From: DATAVB01 sp040414495
GTDB lineage: Bacteria; Actinomycetota; Actinomycetes; Mycobacteriales; QHCD01
Direction of reading: 5' to 3'
Length of the DNA stretch: 64,000 nt
Assembly (NCBI GenBank): GCA_040414495.1
Contig: JBEDUI010000295.1
Location: 1 to 64,000 of the forward strand
A model generated the notes under the pieces. The model was given only the letters and a program-made list of their open reading frames with translations, made no database searches and was not told where the DNA came from. The position numbers were made by a program, and so were the translations under genes. This document shows, piece by piece, positions 43,444 to 50,742 of this stretch (positions are counted from its first letter, which is position 1; every line of letters starts with the position of its first letter).

Positions 43444-44373
43444 TCAAACCCGATCGGCCCAACGCAAGGCCCGCAACGCCCGGAACGTGACCCAGCGGCT
43501 GGCCTGGCCGTCGCCCGGATCCATCGCGAAATGCAGGTGGGTGATACCCCGGTTGGTCAGCGGCCACCGCCCGTTCTGGTGCCGCCTTTCCTGCAGCAGA
43601 TCAAACGCGTCGGCCAGCCGCGGATCGGGTTCGCCGCCGCGATTGTAGAAATAGTCGACCCCGCGCAGCACGTCGTACTGCCACCGGTGCGGGAACCCGA
43701 ACCGGGTCCAGCGTTTGTCGATGACCTCGCCGGTGCGCAATGACCGGAACAGCCGCCGCTGCAACAGGTACTCCTCGCCACGGGCCATCGCCTTGGCCAC
43801 CAAGCCGGCCCGCGGACCGCCGGCACGCTCGTATTCGGCCAGCCCTTCCAGCACACAGATCGTGGTGTGAAACGAGGAGACGGTGCTGTTGCCCGGCGCC
43901 TCGCAATTCCACCCGCCGTCTGCCAACTGATGCGACAGCAGCCGGGTGATCAGCCGCTCGCTGGACTGGCCGAAATACGCGCCAATAGCAAGGATCTGGC
44001 CGCTGACGCACGGTTCGTTCTCGCCCTCGAAGAACGGTGGCCAGCCGAATTCCGGTCCCCAGGTAACATTGTCCCGGGTGCGCTCGATCGCGGCCCGCAC
44101 CCGCTCATCGTCGGGATCGGGACCAAAGGCCCGCAACTGCTGCAACGTATAGATGTTGAACCGCCAGCGCTCGGCCGGCTCCTCACCGCCCCAACTGCCG
44201 TCGGCCCGCTGGGTCGCGAGCAGCTGGGCACCCCAGCCTTGCGTCGGAATGAGCGCGCGCTCGGCCGCCACGAATTCGGGTGGGGCATCGGCGAGATCTC
44301 GCAGCACCTGCCAACGGATCGCCGGGTCAGAATCCAACAGCCAACGCACAATAGCCGAATTGCTGGGAGTCAT
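43444..44373 (-). CDS. alpha/alpha-toroid (squalene-cyclase-like) protein
   Basis: A 309-residue cytoplasmic protein built of repeating helical hairpins with QW-like turns: ADGSWGG, DGGWNCE and NGRWPL. These mark the alpha/alpha-toroid fold of terpene cyclases and prenyltransferases. No DxDD general-acid motif of squalene-hopene cyclase is visible, and the protein is about half that enzyme's size, so cyclase activity is doubtful. It is paralogous to the gene 12 bp upstream: both start with WLLDSDP.IRWQV.RDL and share TQGWGA. They probably work as a pair. Confidence 0.75.
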   Translation of the reverse strand: MTPSNSAIVRWLLDSDPAIRWQVLRDLADAPPEFVAAERALIPTQGWGAQLLATQRADGSWGGEEPAERWRFNIYTLQQLRAFGPDPDDERVRAAIERTRDNVTWGPEFGWPPFFEGENEPCVSGQILAIGAYFGQSSERLITRLLSHQLADGGWNCEAPGNSTVSSFHTTICVLEGLAEYERAGGPRAGLVAKAMARGEEYLLQRRLFRSLRTGEVIDKRWTRFGFPHRWQYDVLRGVDYFYNRGGEPDPRLADAFDLLQERRHQNGRWPLTNRGITHLHFAMDPGDGQASRWVTFRALRALRWADRV

Positions 44374-44385
44374 TGTTTGGTGCGG

Positions 44386-45345
44386 TCAATCTACGGACCG
44401 CGCCTCCCACCAGTTGAGCACCCGCATCGCTCGCAGCGTCACCCAACGCGACGGCTGCCCGGGACCGTCGTCCACGTCGAACCAGATCCGGCCCGGCAGT
44501 GTCCAGTCCAGCGACCACGTACCGTCGGCGCGGCGTTTGGAACGAACGTGCTCAATCGCATCGCGCAGCCGCGGGTCGGGCTGGTCGCTGGCTGCGCGGA
44601 AATAGTCCAAAGCTCGCAGTACGTCGTACCGCCAACGATTCGGATGCAGAAATTGCAGAAACGCCTCGTCCGCCATTTCACCGGTGCTGAGTCGGCGAAA
44701 AAGGCCACGTTCCAGCAAGTATTCCTCGCCCGTTGCCCGGGCCGCTCGCGATTCGACCGTGCCTCCTGTGGATCGCTCGTACTCCAGCAGCCCTTCCAGC
44801 ACGTTTATCGTGCTGGCGAACGACGACCGGACCGAACCGTTGGCCCGCTCGCAGTTCCAGCCACCATCCTTCAGCCGCTCGCCCACCAGTCTGTCCACAA
44901 TGGACGACACATCGACCCCGAAATACGCGCCGTCAGCCACGACCCGGCCGTTGATGCATTCCTCGACCTCGCCGGCCCAGAACGGCTGGCCACCCTCCTC
45001 CCAACGGGAATTGGCGCCGATTAATTCAACCGACCGTTTGATCCGCTCCGAATCGGGTTTGATGCCGAATTCCCGAAGTTGGGAAAGGGCGAATATGGTG
45101 GCGGTCCAGGGCTGGCCGACCTCTTCCCATTCGCGCGCCTGGAAATCGCGTGGGAAAAAGGCGCCGCCGGCCCACTGTCCGTCCTCGTCTTCGTACCCGA
45201 GCAGCCGCGCACCCCAGCCCTGCGTCTCAATAGTGGCCCGTTCCGCCTGCCACTGCGCCTCCGGGGCGCCCTGCAGATCGCGCATTACCTGCCACCGGAT
45301 CGATGGGTCGGAGTCGAGCAACCAGTCGACCACCGTGTCAGCCAT
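44386..45345 (-). CDS. alpha/alpha-toroid (squalene-cyclase-like) protein, paralogue
   Basis: A 319-residue paralogue of the following gene. Shared landmarks are WLLDSDPSIRWQVMRDL, an ETQGWGARLLG turn, DEDGQWAGGAFF, DGGWNCERANGS and RWRYDVLRALDYF. The last of these repeats as RWQYDVLRGVDYF in the other copy. No DxDD motif is visible. The arrangement indicates tandem gene duplication followed by substantial divergence. I do not know a substrate. Confidence 0.75.
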   Translation of the reverse strand: MADTVVDWLLDSDPSIRWQVMRDLQGAPEAQWQAERATIETQGWGARLLGYEDEDGQWAGGAFFPRDFQAREWEEVGQPWTATIFALSQLREFGIKPDSERIKRSVELIGANSRWEEGGQPFWAGEVEECINGRVVADGAYFGVDVSSIVDRLVGERLKDGGWNCERANGSVRSSFASTINVLEGLLEYERSTGGTVESRAARATGEEYLLERGLFRRLSTGEMADEAFLQFLHPNRWRYDVLRALDYFRAASDQPDPRLRDAIEHVRSKRRADGTWSLDWTLPGRIWFDVDDGPGQPSRWVTLRAMRVLNWWEARSVD

Positions 45346-45437
45346 ATCGGGAGGCTACCAATGCCGGCATTGAATGGGACCGATATTCATCACGGCTTCC
45401 AGGCCCACCGAATGAACGCGCCGACCGGGACGGTCGT

Positions 45438-46027
45438 GTGCGGTCGCAGATCAAAACCGGTGCTGACCGTGAAATCGTTACGTTCTACCCGTTCCGGTCG
45501 GCCTGTCCTAAATCGGTATGGACAGAGCTCATCCGCAAGTCCCAATCCGAGCTGTATTTCGCCGGCTATACGAACTACTTCCTCTGGCTGGAGCAGCCGC
45601 CCCTGGGCCGCACACTCCAGCGGAAGGCCGAACAGGGCTGCCGAGTCAGGTTTCTGGTCGGCGACCCCGAGTCGGAAGTGACGCGCCGCCGCGAAGAAAT
45701 CGAAGGCGTATCGCTGACTGTCCCGACCCGCATTAAAGTGACGCTCGATGAGCTACAGAAGATCAACGGCTCGTTCGAAGGTCGCCTCTCCGATGAGCAC
45801 ATAGCTGTTTCAGTGTTCCGGTTTGATGAGCAGATGCTCGTCAGCCTTCACCTGGCCGACCTCGTCGGTCACAACTCGCCGACTCTGCACCTGCGCCGGC
45901 GGCAGGACGATGGTCTCGTCGACGGTTCAACTACCACGTCGAGAAGCTCTGGACTCCAGCCGGCCGATGCCGTAGCGACGCTCACTCCCGGGCCAACGAC
46001 AACGGCCTGGCCAGCCCCTGCGGATAA
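45438..46027 (+). pseudogene. truncated, frameshifted DUF5919-type regulator domain
   Basis: The frame from 45438 encodes a segment (EIVTFYPFRSACPKSVWTEL ... RVRFLVGDPES ... SPTLHLRRRQDDGLVD). It resembles the C-terminal DUF5919 (phospholipase-D-like) domain that actinomycete XRE regulators carry after their HTH. The HTH itself is missing. Around 45925 the frame must shift by one for the domain to finish as RFNYHVEKLW, after which it ends at the stop at 46025-46027. The protein is therefore broken at both ends. The gene is somewhat AT-richer than its neighbours and stands in an accessory stretch next to an ssrA attachment scar. Confidence 0.65.
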
Positions 46028-46065
46028 GGGCGCTTTTGAACAGCACCCGACGCAGCCGTAGATGA

Positions 46066-46410
46066 GTGATCGCCATGGTGAAGCTATCGGAGCTACGGAC
46101 TGCCGACGAGATCCACAAGCAGGACTTGCGGGATCCGGAGTACCGGCGGGAGTACGAGCGCGCCAAATTCGCCAACGATGTGGCCATCAAGGCTCTCGCG
46201 TACCGCACCCAATACGGCATTTCGCAGACTGAGCTCGGGGGGATGATCGGCATGAGGCAGCCGCACGTCGCTCGTCTCGAGGCTGGCGATCACAAGCCGT
46301 CGCTGTCGACCCTCGCCAAGTTGTCGGCAGCAACAGGTCAGGACTTCAGCGTCGACATCACGCCAAGCGCTGGCAGCGCCAAATCGAGCCAAAGTCGCAA
46401 ACGATGCTGA
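46066..46410 (+). CDS. XRE-type HTH protein, antitoxin-like (HigA type)
   Basis: A 114-residue (or 111 from ATG 46075) DNA-binding protein. The helix-turn-helix reads QYGISQTELGGMIGMRQPHVARLEAGDHKPSLSTLAKLSAATG, standard XRE. The N-terminal helical part with REYERAKFANDVA is typical of HigA/MqsA-like antitoxins encoded after a RelE/HigB toxin. No toxin ORF is visible in the 160 bp before it, so it appears to be orphaned. The Ser/Lys-rich tail may be disordered. Confidence 0.78.
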   Translation: MIAMVKLSELRTADEIHKQDLRDPEYRREYERAKFANDVAIKALAYRTQYGISQTELGGMIGMRQPHVARLEAGDHKPSLSTLAKLSAATGQDFSVDITPSAGSAKSSQSRKRC

Positions 46411-46514
46411 GCCAGGACATACAAGGCCGTTTGCGTCAGTTGGTCCTGACGAAACGCCACCGCAGAGGTGGTTTCCGCGCGCGGCGGCTTGCGAGCCTCT
46501 CGATGATTAATTTC

Positions 46515-46545
46515 GTGGAAGTGGCGGGAATCGAACCGGCGTCTT
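46515..46545 (-). repeat. partial copy of the ssrA 3' end (attachment-site remnant)
   Basis: It matches 47591-47621, the T-arm and acceptor part of tmRNA, at 28 of 31 positions and in the same orientation. The rest of tmRNA is absent. A short direct repeat of this kind is what an element leaves after integrating at the 3' end of ssrA. Confidence 0.75.
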
Positions 46546-46659
46546 ACCACGCAAGCTAGCTTGTCGTCGTTGACTGTCGCTGAAAACCGCTGGCGTACAT
46601 GCGATTTACAACAACAGGGCAATGACTGCAGTTGATCAATATTGGCAATTCATGGGCTA

Positions 46660-46683
46660 TATTCCGGACGTAAAGCGGACGCG
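46660..46683. repeat. direct repeat TATTCCGG(A/G)CGTAAAGCGG, copy 1
   Basis: It is 20 of 22 bases identical to 47516-47537. Both copies lie inside the interval bounded by ssrA and its fragment. Confidence 0.55.
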
Positions 46684-46729
46684 ATTCACGCTCGTCGGAC
46701 CGGTACGATCACGTCCTCAACGACAGCCG

Positions 46730-47218
46730 CTATCTGCTGGTCTGCCAGGAAGCCGTCATCCGTCCGACCTCCAGGATGTGGAATGGGCCGCTGTCGATCT
46801 TCGGCGGCCTGTAGCGGACGCCTTCCTCGTTCCACCAGACGACCGCGCAGATCACCCCGGCTATCAGCAGCAGCGGGATGCTGAGAACCAACACCCAGGT
46901 CGCGGCGCCGTCGTGGCCGGAGGTGACCGAATACACCACAATGAACGCCGCTGGGCATGCCAGCAGGAGCATCAGCCAGAGGAGCCGGTACCGACGGGTA
47001 CGGGCACTGCCCAGCATCCGAAAATCGACGCGCTTGCCGCATTCGCCGCATTCGAGCGATGTCCGCTCTTCGCCCTTGGCCGGCCGCTGGAGGGTCGCCC
47101 TGGTCACCACGTACCTACCCTTGTGCTTGGCGTATCCGATGTGCCGTTGGGTTGTGCCCTCGCCGATCTCATGCGAGAACCTCACACCTAGACGCCCTGG
47201 CACAGGCCGAAAGGGCAC
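46730..47218 (-). CDS. hypothetical membrane protein with CxxC zinc-ribbon-like motif
   Basis: A 162-residue protein of unknown function. Residues 53-63 contain CGECGKR, a CxxC pair plus an upstream Cys-free Lys-rich stretch (AKHKGRYVVTRATL). Two membrane helices follow (about 79-100 and 107-128), then a short tail with WWNEEGVRYRPPKI. It lies between ssrA and the ssrA fragment, so it is the only gene in this presumed insertion remnant. The start is uncertain between several codons; no clear ribosome site is seen. Confidence 0.6.
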   Translation of the reverse strand: MPFRPVPGRLGVRFSHEIGEGTTQRHIGYAKHKGRYVVTRATLQRPAKGEERTSLECGECGKRVDFRMLGSARTRRYRLLWLMLLLACPAAFIVVYSVTSGHDGAATWVLVLSIPLLLIAGVICAVVWWNEEGVRYRPPKIDSGPFHILEVGRMTASWQTSR

Positions 47219-47588
47219 GATGCACGCTCCTCATCCACAACCGGTTGCAACCCACAGCGGCGAAGCAGGTTGCCGGTCGTTAAGCATTCCAGGTCACATG
47301 ATGCGTACATTCCTAGCCCGATACCACTAAAGCTAGCACAACGGTTAGGTCTACCGCGTCAGCGCAGATCAGGCCCTAACCGGATAAACCGTGTAGCGAA
47401 CAACGGCCCCACGCAAGCAACCAACGGCAACATGCCGATCCAGGCTTCGATCCGGCAGCTCTTGAACGCACTCAACCGGGCGGGTGGACGATCGGGACCA
47501 GACCGCGATGGCGGGTATTCCGGGCGTAAAGCGGGCGTGGACAGCAGTACGCCCTGGCCAGCAGGACGCTGATCAGGGCGTTCGCACT
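47219..47588. other. gene-free stretch beside ssrA
   Basis: I see no gene. It holds the second copy of the 22-bp direct repeat (47516-47537). The sequence is less GC-rich than the core genome, which fits foreign or decayed DNA. Confidence 0.5.
47516..47537. repeat. direct repeat TATTCCGG(A/G)CGTAAAGCGG, copy 2
   Basis: It matches 46660-46681 at 20 of 22 bases and lies 52 bp from the 3' end of ssrA. Confidence 0.55.
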
Positions 47589-47959
47589 TGGTGGAGGTGG
47601 CGGGAATCGAACCCGCGTCCTCCGGCGATAAAACAGGGCTTCTCCGGGCGCAGTTCGTTGTGTCTCTACTCGACCCCACCGGTCTCACGAACTAGCCGGT
47701 GTGACAGGCCCAGCCGCTGTTTGATGTCCCGGCGGCCTCCGCGGCCGAAACCGCCGGTAATCCTCCTAGTCGATGCCAGGGTCCGGGCCGGAGGCGCTCC
47801 CGGTCTGACAGAGTCGCTATCGCTTATGCAGCGAGAGCGAACTCGCGCTGACTATTGTCGGCGCTTAATTGGTTGCGACGCGTGGTTTGCGAGATCATCG
47901 TCGCCTTCCTCGGCCCGCTTCCCCTGTCTCGACGTCCGGAGTCGAGACCATTCACCCCC
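47589..47959 (-). ncRNA. ssrA: transfer-messenger RNA (tmRNA)
   Basis: A 371-nt RNA on the minus strand that rescues stalled ribosomes. The 5' end GGGGGTG pairs with CACCTCC near the 3' end; the T arm has GGTTCGATTCC and CCA is encoded (47591-47589). The tag reading frame encodes ADNSQREFALAA followed by TAA. GC-rich pseudoknot segments lie 3' of the tag. The gene looks intact, and its 3' end appears to have served as an attachment site. Confidence 0.96.
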
Positions 47960-48046
47960 TGGTCGTTGCTGTGTCGTACCAGCCTAACGGTTCCGCGAGC
48001 GCAGATCATCCCGGATTCCCCTGTGTCGCTTTGCCCGGTTCCCTGC

Positions 48047-48240
48047 GCCGCTTTGTCCGGACGCAGCTGTGCTCTCGGTCCGGCTCCGGTGCCGCTTTGT
48101 CCGGACTCAGCTGTGCTCTCGGTCCGGCTCCGGTGCCCCTTCGTCCGGACTCGCCAGCGCTCTCTGTCTGGGTTCCCGCGCCGCTTCGTCCGGACTGGCC
48201 AGCGCTCTGTCTGGGTTCCGTATGCCGCCTTGTCCGACTG
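48047..48240. repeat. 44-bp tandem minisatellite
   Basis: More than four copies with starts near 48047, 48091, 48135, 48180 and 48224. The shared core is GCCGCTTTGTCCGGA followed by GTGCTCTCGGTCCGGCTCCG or variants. Confidence 0.85.
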
Positions 48241-48273
48241 TTTAGTGCGACGGTCGCCGGCTCGCTTAACGAT

Positions 48274-48321
48274 GATCGAGTGGATTTGGTACGGAAATCG
48301 GTAGCAAATCCACTCATGATC
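48274..48321. repeat. GATC-ended hairpin repeat (copy E)
   Basis: A 48-bp palindrome: GATCGAGTGGATTTGGTA on the left, and CAAATCCACTCATGATC on the right. It is the same subfamily as the copy at 17552. Confidence 0.8.
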
Positions 48322-48415
48322 ATGGTTTTGGCAGTCGTTCGGGCGCAGCCTCGGAGCTTTGACATGGTCGGCCGCGAGCCCGCTGACGCCGGTGCAGTTC
48401 CAGACTCGAGACCAA

Positions 48416-48464
48416 GATCGTGATGGCTTTCGTCAACGAAATCGCGACAAAAGCCATCACGATC
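48416..48464. repeat. GATC-ended hairpin repeat (copy F)
   Basis: A 49-bp palindrome with arms GATCGTGATGGCTTTCGT and AAAAGCCATCACGATC. It is the same subfamily as the copies at 17426 and 24021. Confidence 0.82.
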
Positions 48465-48500
48465 ATGCGGCCGAGCTTGACGAAGTCGGTTGGGGCGACG

Positions 48501-48590
48501 CCGCGGGCCGGATCGGTGAGGTGAGCTGGCGGAACGCCGCGGGCCGGATCGGTGAGGTGAGCTGGCGGAACGCCGCGAGCCGGGTCGCGC
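48501..48590. repeat. 36-bp tandem minisatellite
   Basis: Two full copies and a partial third of a 36-bp unit: GGGCCGGATCGGTGAGGTGA followed by GCTGGCGGAACGCCGC. Confidence 0.85.
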
Positions 48591-48610
48591 GGCGCCAACA
48601 CCTGGGCCAC

Positions 48611-48645
48611 TGTGTCGCTGCTCCAGCCGTCGGAGCAGAGACACA
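48611..48645. repeat. hairpin of the CTGTGTCTCTGCTCCA family (diverged)
   Basis: TGTGTCGCTGCTCCA and TCGGAGCAGAGACACA pair around a short loop. It is the third copy of the 41-bp family, with several changes. Confidence 0.7.
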
Positions 48646-48781
48646 CGCGCCCCAGGGGGCGTTGGGCCCCGAGTTGGCGCCCCGCGCCAAGCCAGGATCG
48701 CTGGGCGAGCCGAGCACAGTCAGCGCGAGCGCCTCCCGATTGGGCTGGGCTAGCCGCGTCAGCCAACGAGCAACCGGGCCC

Positions 48782-48838
48782 GATCAGCGCCGACTACCGA
48801 CCTACCATGCCTGATCAGCGCCGACTACCGACCTACCA
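48782..48838. repeat. 31-bp tandem duplication
   Basis: Nearly two copies of a 31-bp unit starting GATCAGCGCCGACTACCGAC. The second copy reaches the last codons of the DUF2207 gene. Confidence 0.8.
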
Positions 48839-50620
48839 GGAGCCGCCGCCACCGCCGCCGAACCCACCGCCGGCGAAGCCGCCACCACCGAACCCACTCC
48901 CACCGGACGCGGACGGTGTCGACACCAGCGTCGACCCCGTACTCACCGTGAAGGAGTTCAAAGCAGACGCGAAGTACAACGCCGTGAACGGTCCGTAACC
49001 CACGTACCAGCCGCCCATCGAAGCCGGATTCACCGCATTGACCGCGGCGAATGTCTTGACCCACCGGTCCGCCTCGTTAAACGCGATGGCGTACGGCAGA
49101 TAACGGCTGAACACGCCCTCCCGCTCCTCGACCTTCAACTGCTCCGCCTCGGCCACCCGGATATACCGGCGGAACCCGAGCGCCTGGGCGTACGCGGCGC
49201 TGCCGACCGCCGTCCGGGCCGGCATATAACGCGACGCGAAGTACAGCGTCAGCCCGGCCAGCGCCACCCCAACGCCGAGCAGCCCCGCGTTGACGGTGAA
49301 CCCGGCGATCACGCCGACCAGCGCACCGAACAGCACGACGCCCAGCGACCGCCCGCGCCACAGCATCCGAACCAGATCGGGCCGCTGGTCGTACCACTCC
49401 TGCCGAACCGCGTCGTCGTAGATCTCGGACTGCACGACACTGGTCGTCCGGGAGAACGTGTTGCGCAGCTCGCCGACCGACACCTGGTCGCGGCCCTCGA
49501 ACAGCCCACCGAAGAGCGTCAGCTCGTACTCGGTCATCGACGCATCGGCGTCCCGCAGCCGGTGCAGCTCCCACTCTCCGCGCTGCCGCTCCTCAATCCG
49601 CAGGTAACCCCGAACGGCCAGGTCCACGATCGTCGCGGTGACGTCCCGGACATCGGTCGTCTGGTCCAACAGCACCCCGATCGACCCGGGCCGCACCCCC
49701 TTCGGCGGTACGAACTCCACCGGACCTTCGGGGCTCGACAGGATCGGCCGGAACTCCTCGTCGCTGCTTTGCCCGGACGCCGGGCGCAGGCCGGGTATCT
49801 GGCCGGCGAAGCGCCGGTCCCGACCGCGCGTATAGACGACCGACCCGACCGCACCGACCCCGACCAGGAACACCACCGCCGAGGCGACCCAGACCCAGTT
49901 GTCGCTGACCAGGCGGTAGGCCAGGTCGGTCCGCTGGACCAGCAGCGGCGGCTGCGCGGTCACACCCGCCGGCAGCGCCGCCACCGCGGTCATTGCCTGG
50001 TGCGGCTGCAGCGAGCTCTGGTGATAGGTCGCCGTGTCACCGGTCACGGCCGGCGGCACACTGCAGGCGTTACGCGAGCCGGTATCGCCTTGGTAGCAAC
50101 GGACCTGGCCGATGTGGCCGGGCGAGTTGACGGTGACGGACACGTTGTCGATCGGCACGTCCCAGCCGGTGCCGACCGCGTTCCAGAACAGCTGCGGCGA
50201 ACCGTCCACTTTGTTCAGTGCCCGGTCGATCGTGTAGCTGATCCGGTAGGTGACGATGCCGCTCACCAGCCGGTTCGGGTCGCCGATCTGGATGACCTTG
50301 GAAGCGCCCTTCTGCTGGACTTTCTGCGGCACCGGCTGCTGGTTCGCCGTCGACGGCGCGACCGTGATCGGGTACGAACGGTCGTGATGCCGGTCGTGCC
50401 GGGCCTTGTCCGGGATGTCGCGGAAGATGCCGTGCTTGCTCTGCCCGCCGAAGTCGTACCGAATCGTCTCCTTGACGGCGATCTTGCCGGAGGGCTGCAC
50501 GTTGGCGTTGATCTGGTACGAGGAAATGTGCTCGCCGGTTGCGGCCGAGGCCGGGCTCGCGAGCACGATCGGAGTCACCGCTGCGGCGGTGAGGAGCGCT
50601 AGGACGACAGGAGTCCGCAT
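48833..50620 (-). CDS. DUF2207-family membrane protein
   Basis: A 595-residue protein. Residues 1-25 form a signal peptide ending SPASAATG. The extracytoplasmic DUF2207 domain follows (KETIRYDFGG...HGIFRDIP). A membrane helix lies near residue 245-265. A cytosolic part then includes a winged-helix-like DVTATIVDLAVRGYLRIEE segment, typical of these proteins. Two more helices lie near 425-465, and the C-terminus is a Gly-rich tail ending GGGGGGSW. The family is widespread in actinomycetes without an assigned function. I start at ATG 50620; a GTG at 50650 is possible. It is separated from the Dpp cluster by a strong terminator. Confidence 0.87.
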   Translation of the reverse strand: MRTPVVLALLTAAAVTPIVLASPASAATGEHISSYQINANVQPSGKIAVKETIRYDFGGQSKHGIFRDIPDKARHDRHHDRSYPITVAPSTANQQPVPQKVQQKGASKVIQIGDPNRLVSGIVTYRISYTIDRALNKVDGSPQLFWNAVGTGWDVPIDNVSVTVNSPGHIGQVRCYQGDTGSRNACSVPPAVTGDTATYHQSSLQPHQAMTAVAALPAGVTAQPPLLVQRTDLAYRLVSDNWVWVASAVVFLVGVGAVGSVVYTRGRDRRFAGQIPGLRPASGQSSDEEFRPILSSPEGPVEFVPPKGVRPGSIGVLLDQTTDVRDVTATIVDLAVRGYLRIEERQRGEWELHRLRDADASMTEYELTLFGGLFEGRDQVSVGELRNTFSRTTSVVQSEIYDDAVRQEWYDQRPDLVRMLWRGRSLGVVLFGALVGVIAGFTVNAGLLGVGVALAGLTLYFASRYMPARTAVGSAAYAQALGFRRYIRVAEAEQLKVEEREGVFSRYLPYAIAFNEADRWVKTFAAVNAVNPASMGGWYVGYGPFTALYFASALNSFTVSTGSTLVSTPSASGGSGFGGGGFAGGGFGGGGGGSW

Positions 50621-50693
50621 AACCCACCCTAACCCGGATCCACGTGCCACTTCCGGAAGCCGGTGTTCTGCCGCATCCGACTCGACACAAACG

Positions 50694-50730
50694 ATACGGG
50701 GGCGGTCCAGTCACTGGACCGCCCCCGTAT
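50694..50730. terminator. bidirectional terminator between the SBP and DUF2207 genes
   Basis: A perfect 17-bp stem ATACGGGGGCGGTCCAG with a 3-nt loop. It lies 12 bp after the SBP stop codon and ends the leftward Dpp operon. Confidence 0.88.
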
Positions 50731-50742
50731 ATCAAACGCAAA

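Larger units (their letters stand above)
46411..46729. other. gene-free stretch with ssrA fragment
   Basis: There is no gene here. It contains the 31-bp partial copy of the ssrA 3' end (46515-46545) and one copy of a short direct repeat (46660-46683) that recurs at 47516. Confidence 0.6.
47960..48832. other. 873-bp repeat-rich gap
   Basis: It lies between ssrA and the DUF2207 gene. Long ORFs on both strands exist only because tandem repeats are translated in frame. It holds a 44-bp array, two GATC-ended hairpins, a 36-bp array, one 41-bp-type hairpin and a 31-bp duplication. Confidence 0.7.

Noticed and set aside
43444..45345. Calling the two toroid genes squalene-hopene cyclases
   Set aside because: Each is half the size of that enzyme and neither shows the DxDD acid motif, so only the fold is supported.
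46515..46545. A second tRNA or tmRNA gene
   Set aside because: Only the T-arm and part of the acceptor arm are present. The remaining arms are absent, so it is an attachment-site fragment.
48006..48644. Large ORFs on both strands beside ssrA
   Set aside because: Their repeated peptide blocks come from 44- and 36-bp tandem repeats. No start signal or family resemblance is present.
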